In this document: positions 25,138 through 34,179 of the stretch, one piece after another
Numbering within the stretch: position 1 is the stretch's first letter
How the letters are laid out: each line of letters opens with the position of its first letter
Assembly: GCA_964635375.1 (NCBI GenBank)
Contig: CAZWOU010000002.1
Coordinates: 1 to 64,000, forward strand
Direction of reading: 5' to 3'
Origin: CAZMNY01 sp964635375
Lineage (GTDB): Bacteria; Planctomycetota; Planctomycetia; Pirellulales; Pirellulaceae
Length of the DNA stretch: 64,000 nt
Made by a program: the position numbers and the translations under genes
Notes under the pieces: model-generated
Database searches by the model: none
What the model was told of the DNA's origin: nothing
The model's input: the letters and a program-made list of their open reading frames with translations, nothing else

Positions 25138-26433
25138 TCACGCAACCCACGGTGACGTTGGCGGGTGCGAAATGAACCCATCGTACAGCCAGACGTCCAC
25201 TTCAGCCCCCTCCGGATAGCCCTCGCAATCCGCCGGGATCAAGACAAACCCGGCCGCCCGCGTTGTCGATGACAGCACCGAGGACCCGCTGATCGCGATC
25301 GGCTCAACTTGTTCGTCGATGAACTTGACTCGCGCGTAATCGACACGGCCAATCTGCGAGACGATTTTTCGCCTTAACGGCCTGGGAATCTTGCGGTAGG
25401 GAAACTCACGGGGCAAGCCAGCCAGGCGGCGGATCGCACGTCCGGCGAACATGTCGTAGGCGCACAGACAGGAAACGGGATTGCCTGGCAACAGAAAGAC
25501 GAGCGCCTTGCCCAACACGCCCATTCCAGCAGGGCTGGCGGGGCGAATAGAGACGCCGTGAATCGCCAATTCTCCATGTTCCGCCAGCAGAGTCGGAGCG
25601 TGGTCCTCTTGCCCGACGCTCGATCCGCCGGAGACTAAGATCACATCGGCTTCGTCTCGCATGGCCTGCAGGATTGAACCCCGATCGTCCGGCGTGATCC
25701 CGGGACAGCGCGGCTGTCCGCCGTCTCGCCGAACGCAGGCCTCCAAAATTGGGCTGTTTGCATCCACGATCCGCACGCCAGTTGGTTTCGAACCCGGTGG
25801 GAGAAGCTCGTTGCCCGTGACGACGATGCGAACAATGGGCTGGCGAACCACTTCGCAGCTCGCCACGCCAACGGACGCCAAGACGCCGATGTCCTGCGGA
25901 CGCATCCTTCGACCGGCCGGTGCGACGACTTCGCCAGCTTGGATATCTTCGCCCGGCTGACCGATGTGCTTGCCCGGCGATACTTCACCGACGGCTAGGA
26001 CGAACGGTTGATCTTCGCCGCTCGGCGACTGCTGCACTTGTTCGGCCGGAAGCACGGCATCGGCGCCGATCGGCAAAGCGGCGCCGGTCATGATCTTCAC
26101 GCACTTGCCCGTCGTCACCTGAAGGCTGCACTCCTCGCCTGGGAGCACCGTGCCGCACGGTTGTAATTTCAGTGGGTTGTAGGCCGAGGCGCCCGAGGTG
26201 TCCGCCGCCAGTACGGCGAAACCGTCCATCATCGAGCGAGAAAAGGCAGGCACGTTAACTTCGCTCGCGATGGGCGACGACAACACGCGACCCGCCACGC
26301 GCCTAAGTTCCTCACGATGTGGGCCGAGCGGCGCAGGGAGGGCGTCGATCCACGCTTGCGCATCGACAACCGATGTGCGACGGGCAAACCCTCGCATCCG
26401 CACGTCTGTGGAGTCTCGCGGCGAGTCGGGCAC
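25138..26433 (-). CDS. moeA: MoeA-like molybdopterin molybdenumtransferase
   Basis: A second, single-domain MoeA of 431 residues. It has VNVPAFSRSMMDGFAV, TGAALPIGADAVLPAEQ, VRIVVTGNELLPPGS, VILVSGGSSVGQEDHAP and VFLLPGNPVSCLCAYDMFAG, covering domains I to IV of the family. The start could also be the Met at residue 13. The first of two adjacent, clearly diverged moeA genes, it ends 2 bp before the fusion gene. Two copies in tandem are compatible with separate insertion of Mo and W, as proposed for organisms with both metals, but this cannot be decided from sequence alone. Confidence 0.93.
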   Translation of the reverse strand: MPDSPRDSTDVRMRGFARRTSVVDAQAWIDALPAPLGPHREELRRVAGRVLSSPIASEVNVPAFSRSMMDGFAVLAADTSGASAYNPLKLQPCGTVLPGEECSLQVTTGKCVKIMTGAALPIGADAVLPAEQVQQSPSGEDQPFVLAVGEVSPGKHIGQPGEDIQAGEVVAPAGRRMRPQDIGVLASVGVASCEVVRQPIVRIVVTGNELLPPGSKPTGVRIVDANSPILEACVRRDGGQPRCPGITPDDRGSILQAMRDEADVILVSGGSSVGQEDHAPTLLAEHGELAIHGVSIRPASPAGMGVLGKALVFLLPGNPVSCLCAYDMFAGRAIRRLAGLPREFPYRKIPRPLRRKIVSQIGRVDYARVKFIDEQVEPIAISGSSVLSSTTRAAGFVLIPADCEGYPEGAEVDVWLYDGFISHPPTSPWVA

Positions 26434-26797
26434 GAATCAAGTGGCTCTGCGGAGGATGGCGCGGCCCCAGGCCAAACGCCGGATTGGCATCGCCTGGGCC
26501 AACCGAAGCGACAGTCCAACATGTATCATAGAGACAATCAACGTTTCCAGATAGACGCGAGCGATTCTCAGATCGTTACCGACATCGTGACGGTGACTTC
26601 TCATTTCACGCGAGAACAGCGCCCAGCTCGGCGTCTCAACGGCGCGGTTGCAACAGTAGGGCAGCCCGAAGAGCATTCCTGCCTCTACGTTGGGCGGTGG
26701 GAGGCGAGGAATTGAGGGGATTGGAGGCCAATCTGTGCGGCGCCGATGCCCAAATGTTCTGAGCAAACCGAAAGGTCTCCGCCAGAAAGGGCCGTTC

Positions 26798-26823
26798 TCA
26801 GCAGGCATTCCCAGCAGGCATTC
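26798..26823. repeat. 13-bp tandem duplication
   Basis: TCAGCAGGCATTC (26798-26810) is followed by CCAGCAGGCATTC (26811-26823) and then CCAGC, the start of a third unit. Confidence 0.75.
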
Positions 26824-26902
26824 CCAGCGCGCGGGACCATTTCCCCGAGCGGAGACGCCAAGCAATTTTGGCGGTCCTTTTGTGACAGCTTCTCGTGGCT
26901 GG

Positions 26903-26992
26903 CTAGGGTTGGCTGACAACAAATTGGCCGATCATGGCCCAGACTGCCAGAAAGAGAAAGCCGGCGACGAACTGCACTAGTTCTACGGACAT
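26903..26992 (-). CDS. 29-aa single-helix membrane peptide
   Basis: The frame encodes MSVELVQFVAGFLFLAVWA and ends MIGQFVVSQP, almost entirely one hydrophobic helix. GAGGT stands 6 bp before the ATG, which is a good ribosome site. The length and make-up resemble small regulatory or structural membrane peptides. No family is recognised. Confidence 0.45.
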   Translation of the reverse strand: MSVELVQFVAGFLFLAVWAMIGQFVVSQP

Positions 26993-27290
26993 AGGGTGAC
27001 CTCGGTGATGTCAAGCACACATCCGTGGCGTTGATCAATGCCCGTTCCTTGGCTTGTCCGTTATCGTCTCGGCGGCTGCTGCAAATAGGGGAATTCTTTT
27101 GGCGTCGGGATAATCGGAATAACCGCGCTGAACGTTTGTCGGTTTGCGAATAGGTTGGGGTGTATGTGCCAGCACTGGGCAATCCGTCTCGAGCGAGCCT
27201 CGCTATTCCCGATTTTGCCGTCTTGGTACGATGCGACTTGGTAAGATAAGTAAGGACTCGTGTTGGAACAGGGATTATTCAGGTTGCCGA

Positions 27291-28853
27291 ATGAACGAAC
27301 AAGAGCTGGCAGTTGGCATTGATCTTGGGACTACTTTTTCCGCCGTCGCACACTTGGACGATCTCGGACGGCCTCAGACCATGATCAATGCAGAGGGCGA
27401 CACGATCACGCCGAGCGTGGTTCTTATCGACGGCGTGGATGTGGTCGTCGGCAAAGAGGCGGTCAAGGCGATGGCGACAGAGAATGAGAGCGTCGCGGAA
27501 TGCGCCAAGCGAGACCTGGGAAGCCGCATGTTCGGCAAATCGCTCGGCGGCAGGCAGTATCCGCCCGAGGCGCTTCAAGCTTGGATTCTCAACAAGCTTC
27601 GTCTCGATTCACAACGTCAAATCGGGCCTTATCAGAAGGTCGTCATCACCGTTCCGGCCTACTTTGATGAAGTGCGTAGAAAGGCGACGCAAGACGCCGG
27701 GTACATCGCAGGTTTTCATGTGATGGACATCATCAATGAGCCAACGGCCGCGGCAGTGGCCTACGGATTTCAGCAAGGTTTTCTTCGGGGCGATGGCGAA
27801 GAACAGACGGCTAGCACGAAGATCTTGGTCTACGACTTGGGCGGCGGCACATTCGACGTCACCGTGATGGAGGTGGGCGGCGTCGATTTCGTGGCTCTGG
27901 CCACCGACGGCGACGTGCAACTCGGCGGCCGCGACTGGGACCAACGGTTGATCGATTATGTTGCCGAGGAGTTCATTCGCAAGTTCGGCTTGGATCCGCG
28001 CGAGGACCCCAACGTCTCGGGCCGCCTGTGGCGGGAAGCGGAAGACGCGAAACGGACCCTCTCTGCGCGGTCGAAGGCGAGCATCGCCTGCGACTACAAA
28101 GGCCAAGCCATGCGCGTCGAGTTGACTCGCGATAAGTTCGAAGAACTCACTCGAGATCTCTTGGACCGGACGGCGTTTACCACTCGACAAACCTTGCAGG
28201 CTGCCGGGCTGGAGTGGAGCGATATCGATACTGTGCTGCTTGTGGGCGGGTCGACCCGCATGCCGGCGGTGCCGCAAATGCTGCATGAGCTATCGGGGAT
28301 CGAGCCGAATTGCTCGATTTCTCCCGACGAAGCCGTGGCTCACGGCGCGGCCCTGCACGCCGGGATCCTGCTGGCAAAACACCAGGGTCGGTCGCCCCTC
28401 TTTCGCGTCAAGAACGTCAATTCGCACAGCCTTGGCGTGGTCGCCACCGACGCCAAGACTCGCCGCAAACGGAACGCCATCCTCGTGCCTCGCAACACGC
28501 CGTTGCCGGTCAATGCCAAGCGAGTATTCAAGACTCAAAAAGCCAATCAGAAGTCGATTCTTGTGCAAATCGTGGAAGGCGAGAGCGCCTCGCCGGAGGA
28601 CTGCTCGCAAATCGGAAAGTGCTCCGTCCGCCATCTGCCCGAGCACCTGCCGGCTCAGACCCCCATCCAGGTTTGCTTTCGGTACGAAGAAAATGGTCGC
28701 CTGACCGTGGTTGTCTCGGTTGAGGGCGCCAACAAGAAACTCAAACACGAGATCGCACGAGAAAACAGCCTGACCAAGGAGCAGCTTGACAGTTGGCGGC
28801 AATACGTTTCGCAGGTCCCGCCGCTTGACAATGGCGACGCGCTGACCGGATGA
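27291..28853 (+). CDS. Short Hsp70/DnaK-family protein
   Basis: The ATPase domain is intact: VGIDLGTTFSAVAHL (8-22), VVITVPAYFDEVRRKATQDA, NEPTAAAVAYG, ILVYDLGGGTFDVTVMEVG and VLLVGGSTRMPAVPQML. At 520 residues it lacks about 100 residues compared with DnaK. The substrate-binding beta domain is shortened (RNTPLPVNAKRVFKTQKANQ) and the helical lid and acidic tail are nearly absent. ATG 27291 was chosen because the family motif begins 7 residues later; the frame is open upstream to 27144. No DnaJ or GrpE is adjacent. It is probably a specialised Hsp70 paralogue; planctomycetes have several. The client is unknown. Confidence 0.9.
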   Translation: MNEQELAVGIDLGTTFSAVAHLDDLGRPQTMINAEGDTITPSVVLIDGVDVVVGKEAVKAMATENESVAECAKRDLGSRMFGKSLGGRQYPPEALQAWILNKLRLDSQRQIGPYQKVVITVPAYFDEVRRKATQDAGYIAGFHVMDIINEPTAAAVAYGFQQGFLRGDGEEQTASTKILVYDLGGGTFDVTVMEVGGVDFVALATDGDVQLGGRDWDQRLIDYVAEEFIRKFGLDPREDPNVSGRLWREAEDAKRTLSARSKASIACDYKGQAMRVELTRDKFEELTRDLLDRTAFTTRQTLQAAGLEWSDIDTVLLVGGSTRMPAVPQMLHELSGIEPNCSISPDEAVAHGAALHAGILLAKHQGRSPLFRVKNVNSHSLGVVATDAKTRRKRNAILVPRNTPLPVNAKRVFKTQKANQKSILVQIVEGESASPEDCSQIGKCSVRHLPEHLPAQTPIQVCFRYEENGRLTVVVSVEGANKKLKHEIARENSLTKEQLDSWRQYVSQVPPLDNGDALTG

Positions 28854-28866
28854 CCTTGTTGCCAGA

Positions 28867-29277
28867 CTAGTCGCTGGCCTTTTCCTGCAGAGCGGCCTTT
28901 TTCTGCAAAGCGGCCTTCTTCCGCAATGCGGCGACGACCTTCCTGGCGATCGCCTCTCGGCTCATGGTCTTGAAGAATATCTCGTGAACGCCGCGCCTGA
29001 GCATCTCACGACCCAGCTTCAGATCCATCTGATGCGACATTGCAAAAACAATCAGATCCTCTTGTCTTTGTATCGATTCGATTGCAAGTGACCAGCCGTT
29101 CCCGCCGTGGGTGACGAAGTCCACCAGCAACACGTCGACCGGTTCTGCGGCAAGAATCGCTCGGGCGGCGTCGACGTCGCCTGTGTCCCGAATCTGAGCC
29201 TTGCAGGTCGCGAGCGAAGTCTTCAACTGGCTTCGCGCGGATTTGTTCGCATCAACGATAAGTACAAGGTTGCTCAT
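28867..29277 (-). CDS. Degenerate receiver-domain protein
   Basis: The 136-residue protein reads MSNLVLIVDANKSARSQLKT, VDVLLVDFVTHGGNGWSLAI and HEIFFKTMSREAIARKVVAAL, a CheY-like fold. Only one acidic residue remains in the first acidic pocket (VDAN instead of DD). The phospho-acceptor Asp in LLVDF and the Lys of FFKT are present. The C-terminus ends in a repeated AALRKKAALQKKAALQEK tail. It is convergent with the Hsp70 gene. There is no output domain, so it is a stand-alone receiver or a pseudo-receiver. Confidence 0.8.
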   Translation of the reverse strand: MSNLVLIVDANKSARSQLKTSLATCKAQIRDTGDVDAARAILAAEPVDVLLVDFVTHGGNGWSLAIESIQRQEDLIVFAMSHQMDLKLGREMLRRGVHEIFFKTMSREAIARKVVAALRKKAALQKKAALQEKASD

Positions 29278-29396
29278 GTCGCATTTCCGATCGCGCGGAC
29301 CATCATCCAAGAGTATAGGTCGTCGACTTCAGCGCTCAACTCGCTCTTGGATCGTCGTCGGCCGTCAGCGGAGAGGGTTCTAACGATTGTGCGGCG

Positions 29397-31862
29397 TCAG
29401 CGAACCGTCTCACCTGGTTTCTCGGCGACAAGTTGGCGGCTGATGGCCAAGCCAAGCCAGCCGTCTTGCAGGACGAATTGGCTCACCGTAAGTCCCTGCA
29501 ACCTGGCGCCATCGCGAAGATGGTCGTTCAAGAGTGTGATTGAACGGCTTTTTGCGAACACTTTGCCGAAGACAGCTCGCAACGGGATCCGCTCTCGGAA
29601 GCTCATTTCGCCACGCACTTCGATCACGCCATCGCGGACTAAGTTGGCCTCGATTTGCTCGTGGTCGGGCTGATAGTAGACGTCGATGCCAAAACGACCC
29701 CAGGTGCGCTCCTCGGTCTCCAACGATTCGACATCGATCGAAAGGTGCATGCGGCCGTCGGCGAGCCGCACTCGCAGCGGATCTTGATCAACAAAAGTCA
29801 CATAGACCCCGCGGGGGAGCTCGTCCGGTATCGCGGCGGGCTGATTGGCCGCGTTGGATAGTCGGCTGATCTTGCGGAACAGGTCGGTCAGCTCAATTCG
29901 CTGGCCTGCCAAAGCTAGACCTTCGGCGGCGTTGTTTATCGCCGATTCATGCAACTGCACGCTGATCATGCTACCGTCGGGCTCGCGTGGACGCGGAGTG
30001 AAGGCGGCCAGTTGGTCGCGATCGGCGAGCCGAAATCGAGCGACGAGACCATCTTCCAGCGTCTGCATGTCCGTCGTCACAGGCCGCAAGTTCAACGCTC
30101 TCAACGGTTCCAGTACGGATTTCTCCAAGCGAGATTTGATCTCATCCAAGCGACCATCGATCTCCTCGTCCACTCGCTGACTTGCCTGTGAGGCGACCTT
30201 GTCTTCCATGACGTACTGGGCTTCTCCAGCCGAGCTGTCATATTGTTGCAATGCCAAGGATCGAACCAGCAAGTTGAGCAACGGTACGCCGTCGAAGTCA
30301 GTGCGAAGACCGACTAGATCCGACTCGCTTTCCACAGCCGACTCGGAGGGCGAAGCCAAAACGCCGTCCCTGGGGTCGACGGTCAAGTGCTTGCGGACAA
30401 GGTACTCGGAGAGGCCGTCTTGGAATGTCGTAACCGGGCCGCGAGTCGAAGAGGTTTCGGATGCTACGTAGCCCCGCGCTTCGAGTGCGAGTTGCCAGCG
30501 GTTGGGTGCGGGAATGCACTTCAGTTTCAAGTCCGCCGAGGTCTGAGCTACGCCGATGACATGGGCTCGGACGACAAAGTCGTCCACGTCGTGATAGAAT
30601 CGGCTCGGCGCCGGCAGCAGCCGGTTCACAAATTCCTCTGAGAGCGATAGACGCAGGTTGGCGTTGCGGTAATACGTGGCCAAGTGCCGCGCTAGTCGTC
30701 TCTCTTGCTCCAATTCGCTCCACTGCATCGAGGCGATTCGACCCGCAAAGATCTCGCCCATTCGTTCGCCGCGAGACTGCTCAAACTCCTCCACTTCCAC
30801 CAACAGCCTTCGATAATCGACTGGCTCCGTCGCCCACCGACGCAGATGTTGGATGTAGGCCTTCAGCGTCTCGTCCTCAAGCACCTTCGACTGCGCTTCG
30901 GTCAAACTTGCATTCCTGATGCGCCCGAGAATCTTCTTGCCGTGACGCCTCATGTCGCTTGAGTTGGATTGCGGTGAGTCGACGACGCCGCTGGCTTCGT
31001 TCAAGCCGAGAAACGTAATCCAGCTTTCGGACCGTCGATCCACCAATCGTCGCCGCGCTTGTTCGATGATGACGCCCATATTCTCGGGGGAGTCGCCCAC
31101 GTGGAAGCGAGTGGAAGCGACCTGGGCAATCCCCTGGACGGCTTGCCAAACTGTTTCCCGACGTTGAAGCGCGTAGCCAGCGCGGAGCACCTGACCGCGT
31201 GATGCGGGATCGGCCGCTTGTTTCGCGACCTCTTTGCTCTCGAGGACAAGTCGATGAAGTGTTGCCAAGATCGCGGTGGCTTCGGCCGAGAGATGCGAAT
31301 CGACCCGCGTCAACTGGTTAATGGCGGCAAGGCAACTCGCGGCCCAATCTTTGGCCTCGTCTGCCTGCCCTAAGAGTTCAAGTTGTTCGGCGAGCGAGCG
31401 AGGGTAAGGCCAAGCCGAATCTCCACTCGGCGCGCTGGTCATTCGGCGTCGACGGAGCCGCGGCAGTTGATCCAATCGCGGAAACTCGCGGATTCGCCCA
31501 GCCATCAAACGCGTCGGCGATGACGCGAGGGGCTCAGGCGGCGACTCTCTCGTTCGCTTGGGTTCAACAGGAATGACGTCCGCAACAACTCGGTCCGCCA
31601 CCGGCGGCGCGATACGAGCTACGGTCGCGGGGGTGGCTAGATCTGCTAGCGGCGGGGAGGAAGGATCAACAACTAGCTGGGCGGCATAGGGTTCCACCTG
31701 TGGAACCTCTAGGGCGGCGGGCTGGCTGGGGCCATGAATATTAATTGAGACCGGCTCTGACTCGGGACTGCGGTATGTCTGCGTCGCGAGCATGCTACCC
31801 AAGAACAGGGCGGCGACCATGGCAATGTAGGGCCATGTCGGAGTTCGGGAGTTGATGGACAT
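29397..31862 (-). CDS. Large membrane-anchored protein of unknown function
   Basis: From ATG 31862 the 821-residue protein has a single N-terminal helix (IAMVAALFLGSMLA) and then a Pro/Glu-rich linker. The rest is a long, mostly helical, Arg-rich region with no motif I recognise (for example LPRLRRRRMTSAPSGD, RVDSHLSAEATAILATL). The C-terminal third is more beta-rich (MHLSIDVESLETEERTWGRF, GIDVYYQPDHEQIEANL). Its size, anchor and composition resemble lineage-specific planctomycete envelope proteins. It is divergent from the PPC-domain gene. Function unknown. Confidence 0.7.
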   Translation of the reverse strand: MSINSRTPTWPYIAMVAALFLGSMLATQTYRSPESEPVSINIHGPSQPAALEVPQVEPYAAQLVVDPSSPPLADLATPATVARIAPPVADRVVADVIPVEPKRTRESPPEPLASSPTRLMAGRIREFPRLDQLPRLRRRRMTSAPSGDSAWPYPRSLAEQLELLGQADEAKDWAASCLAAINQLTRVDSHLSAEATAILATLHRLVLESKEVAKQAADPASRGQVLRAGYALQRRETVWQAVQGIAQVASTRFHVGDSPENMGVIIEQARRRLVDRRSESWITFLGLNEASGVVDSPQSNSSDMRRHGKKILGRIRNASLTEAQSKVLEDETLKAYIQHLRRWATEPVDYRRLLVEVEEFEQSRGERMGEIFAGRIASMQWSELEQERRLARHLATYYRNANLRLSLSEEFVNRLLPAPSRFYHDVDDFVVRAHVIGVAQTSADLKLKCIPAPNRWQLALEARGYVASETSSTRGPVTTFQDGLSEYLVRKHLTVDPRDGVLASPSESAVESESDLVGLRTDFDGVPLLNLLVRSLALQQYDSSAGEAQYVMEDKVASQASQRVDEEIDGRLDEIKSRLEKSVLEPLRALNLRPVTTDMQTLEDGLVARFRLADRDQLAAFTPRPREPDGSMISVQLHESAINNAAEGLALAGQRIELTDLFRKISRLSNAANQPAAIPDELPRGVYVTFVDQDPLRVRLADGRMHLSIDVESLETEERTWGRFGIDVYYQPDHEQIEANLVRDGVIEVRGEMSFRERIPLRAVFGKVFAKSRSITLLNDHLRDGARLQGLTVSQFVLQDGWLGLAISRQLVAEKPGETVR

Positions 31863-32141
31863 TGGCAATCTATGGATTTCGACACAAAGGGCCTCCGCGA
31901 TTGGAGACCTTCAATTCGTAAAATCGGAATAAACCGGTCGAGGAGTAGAACCCGTTTCAGCAAACGACGGCAATTTGTGGCGAATTCTCCGATTCGCCGC
32001 GAGATTAGGGTGCCTGAGGCGATTTGGCCCTCGAATTCGCCGCATCAACGTTCTCCGCGGGTTTTGTTGACGGCGGGTATCCAATCGAGCAAAATGAGCA
32101 AACCCCGCCTCGACCAATCCCCTGCTAACTTGCCTCGTCCC

Positions 32142-34109
32142 ATGCGACCTACCCATTCGATCATCGTTCTCGGATTGCTTCTCTTGGCGCCGGTCGCCCC
32201 TTTGTCGGCCCAACCGGCGGTCTCGTCTGCCACCCCTGCCGCTGTGACCCCAGGAGCAACCGTTGAGGTCAAGTTGGGCGGGGCAAAGCTCTCTGGCAAG
32301 TTGACCGCTTGGGCCAGTTTCGCCTGTGACTTCACAGCCATTACGGCCAGCAAGGATGGCAAGTCAGCCGTTCTGCAAGTCAAAGTCGCAAGTGGCGTAG
32401 CGCCTCAGATTGGCGGCATCATTGTCGGGAACAGTTTGGGTGTCGCGGAACCGATTCTGATCATGGTCGACGACCTGCCGAACCAAGCGGACAGCGGAAA
32501 GAACCACTCGGCAAGCAGCGCTCAAGCGATCAGTTTTCCGAGCGCCGTGGATGGACAAGGCGATGGCGTGAACTTTGACTACTACCAGTTCGACGGAAGA
32601 AAGGGCCAGCGAGTTTCGCTGGAGATCGTCGCCCAGCGGATCGGCTCCTCGTTCGACCCCGTTATTCGATTGCTTGGCCCCCAAGGCGCCGAAATCACTG
32701 CGGTTGACGATACGGCCGGGTTTGGCGCAGACTGTCAACTCGCCGTCACGCTACCGACCGATGGTCCGTTCGTGATCGTAATACACGACAACCAATACAA
32801 ACGCGGCGGTCGCTATCGATTGCGACTCGGAGACTTCCCTGTTGGCTCCACCCCATTGCCGATGGGAATTCGTCGTCGCTCGACTTCGCGCGTTCAGCTT
32901 GCTGGCTCGCCACAAGTCGTTTCCGGTCCGAGCGGCGCGCCGCCGGCGCTGCCAATCGCTTGGCGAGGTCCCAACAACAACGGCGCCGCTTGCTTCGAGT
33001 TGGTTGTCAGCGATGTCTTGGAAGAAGTGGAACAGGAGCCGAACGAGACCTTCGCCCAAGCCAAGCTAGTCGTCGTACCTTGTGCTGTGAGCGGTGTGCT
33101 CCAAGATAGCAATGACCACGACCTGATTCGCTTCGCCGCGCGCAAAGGTCGGATCGTACGAATTCAAGCTAGGTCGGGCAGCCTGCGTTCCCCCAGCTTT
33201 GTCATGATGCGGGTGGTTGACGCCAAGAACAAGGTTCTCGCCTCGGCCAAGGTGGGCGCTTCGCCCGAGATGTCTGTAGCGTTTACGCCCCCCGCGGATG
33301 GAGAATACGGCGTCGAAGTTCGCGACTTGTTGTTTCGCGGCGGGTCTCGATTTGGCTACCGAATCGAGTTGAGCGACGGCCCCGATTTTTCCCTGGCTCT
33401 CAAAAACGAAAAGAATGCCAATGTCCGCTTTGCGGCAGCAGCCAACATAGGCGCCGTTGCCTTCAACGTGCAATGCGTTCGCAAAGGCTACGACGGCCCG
33501 ATCGAACTGAGCTTAGTAGACGCTCCCGCCGGCTTTCGACTCCTTGGCAATGTGATTCCTCCCAAGGCGACGGAGACGCGTTTGGTTGTCGAACCGCCAC
33601 GCGGCGAAAAACTGGCGCCACACTTGTTGCGACTCGAAGGCGTTGCCCAAGTTGAGGGGCGGCCGGTGCGGCGGATGATGACAACCCACGGCGTGCTGCG
33701 GGCGCGCTCGCCAGCCTTCCCCTATCCAGCCGCTTGGCGAGATGGGTTGCTGGGGCTTGCCGTCGGCGAGCCAACGAAGCCGTTCTTCGCTATCAAGGCG
33801 CCGAATCTGGTCAAGTGCCAAGCAGGCGCGGCGGCCAAAGCGGTCGAGTTAACGCTGGAGCGAAAAGAGAAGGATTTCAAAACTGGATTGCGGTTCTTCT
33901 TCGAACCAACGCCCAAAGGGGTTGCCGCCAGCGTCAAGGAAGTAAAGGGAAAGTACACCCTCTCCGTCTCCTCGCTAGCTGACGCCGCGATCGGCGTTCA
34001 CAAGATCAAGGTGCATAGCGTTGCCGAACACAAAGGAAAAGCGCAAGTGCAGACCGTGGAGTTCGACGTCGAGGTCGCTCCTCCCTCGCCCGCGAAGCCC
34101 GCAACGTGA
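32142..34109 (+). CDS. Secreted PPC-domain protein
   Basis: ATG 32142 gives a signal peptide (MRPTHSIIVLGLLLLAPVA, LSAQP). The mature protein has bacterial pre-peptidase C-terminal (PPC) domain features: DSGKNHSASSAQAISFPSAV, GVNFDYYQFDGRKGQRVSLE and GRYRLRLGDFP. A second copy follows: EVEQEPNETFAQAKLVVVPC, NDHDLIRFAARKGRIVRIQA and YGVEVRDLLFRGGSRFGYRI. PPC domains are secreted beta-sandwiches, often next to proteases, but no catalytic domain is present. In planctomycetes such proteins stand beside DUF1549/DUF1553 cytochromes, as here (71 bp upstream of one). An alternative ATG is at 32094. Confidence 0.85.
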   Translation: MRPTHSIIVLGLLLLAPVAPLSAQPAVSSATPAAVTPGATVEVKLGGAKLSGKLTAWASFACDFTAITASKDGKSAVLQVKVASGVAPQIGGIIVGNSLGVAEPILIMVDDLPNQADSGKNHSASSAQAISFPSAVDGQGDGVNFDYYQFDGRKGQRVSLEIVAQRIGSSFDPVIRLLGPQGAEITAVDDTAGFGADCQLAVTLPTDGPFVIVIHDNQYKRGGRYRLRLGDFPVGSTPLPMGIRRRSTSRVQLAGSPQVVSGPSGAPPALPIAWRGPNNNGAACFELVVSDVLEEVEQEPNETFAQAKLVVVPCAVSGVLQDSNDHDLIRFAARKGRIVRIQARSGSLRSPSFVMMRVVDAKNKVLASAKVGASPEMSVAFTPPADGEYGVEVRDLLFRGGSRFGYRIELSDGPDFSLALKNEKNANVRFAAAANIGAVAFNVQCVRKGYDGPIELSLVDAPAGFRLLGNVIPPKATETRLVVEPPRGEKLAPHLLRLEGVAQVEGRPVRRMMTTHGVLRARSPAFPYPAAWRDGLLGLAVGEPTKPFFAIKAPNLVKCQAGAAAKAVELTLERKEKDFKTGLRFFFEPTPKGVAASVKEVKGKYTLSVSSLADAAIGVHKIKVHSVAEHKGKAQVQTVEFDVEVAPPSPAKPAT

Positions 34110-34179
34110 TCGCCTACGGCTAGAGTCGTATTCGGGTTTCTTCATCCAAACCAGTCGTTGAAGCAGATAGGGATCAAAG

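Larger units (their letters stand above)
26434..27290. other. Intergenic region with one small ORF and a tandem repeat
   Basis: Between moeA and the Hsp70 gene I find only a 29-codon membrane ORF (26903-26992, minus) and a 13-bp duplication (26798-26823). Longer frames here lack ribosome sites and show no family motif. The promoters of both divergent neighbours must lie here, but no clear -35/-10 pair stands out. Confidence 0.5.
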
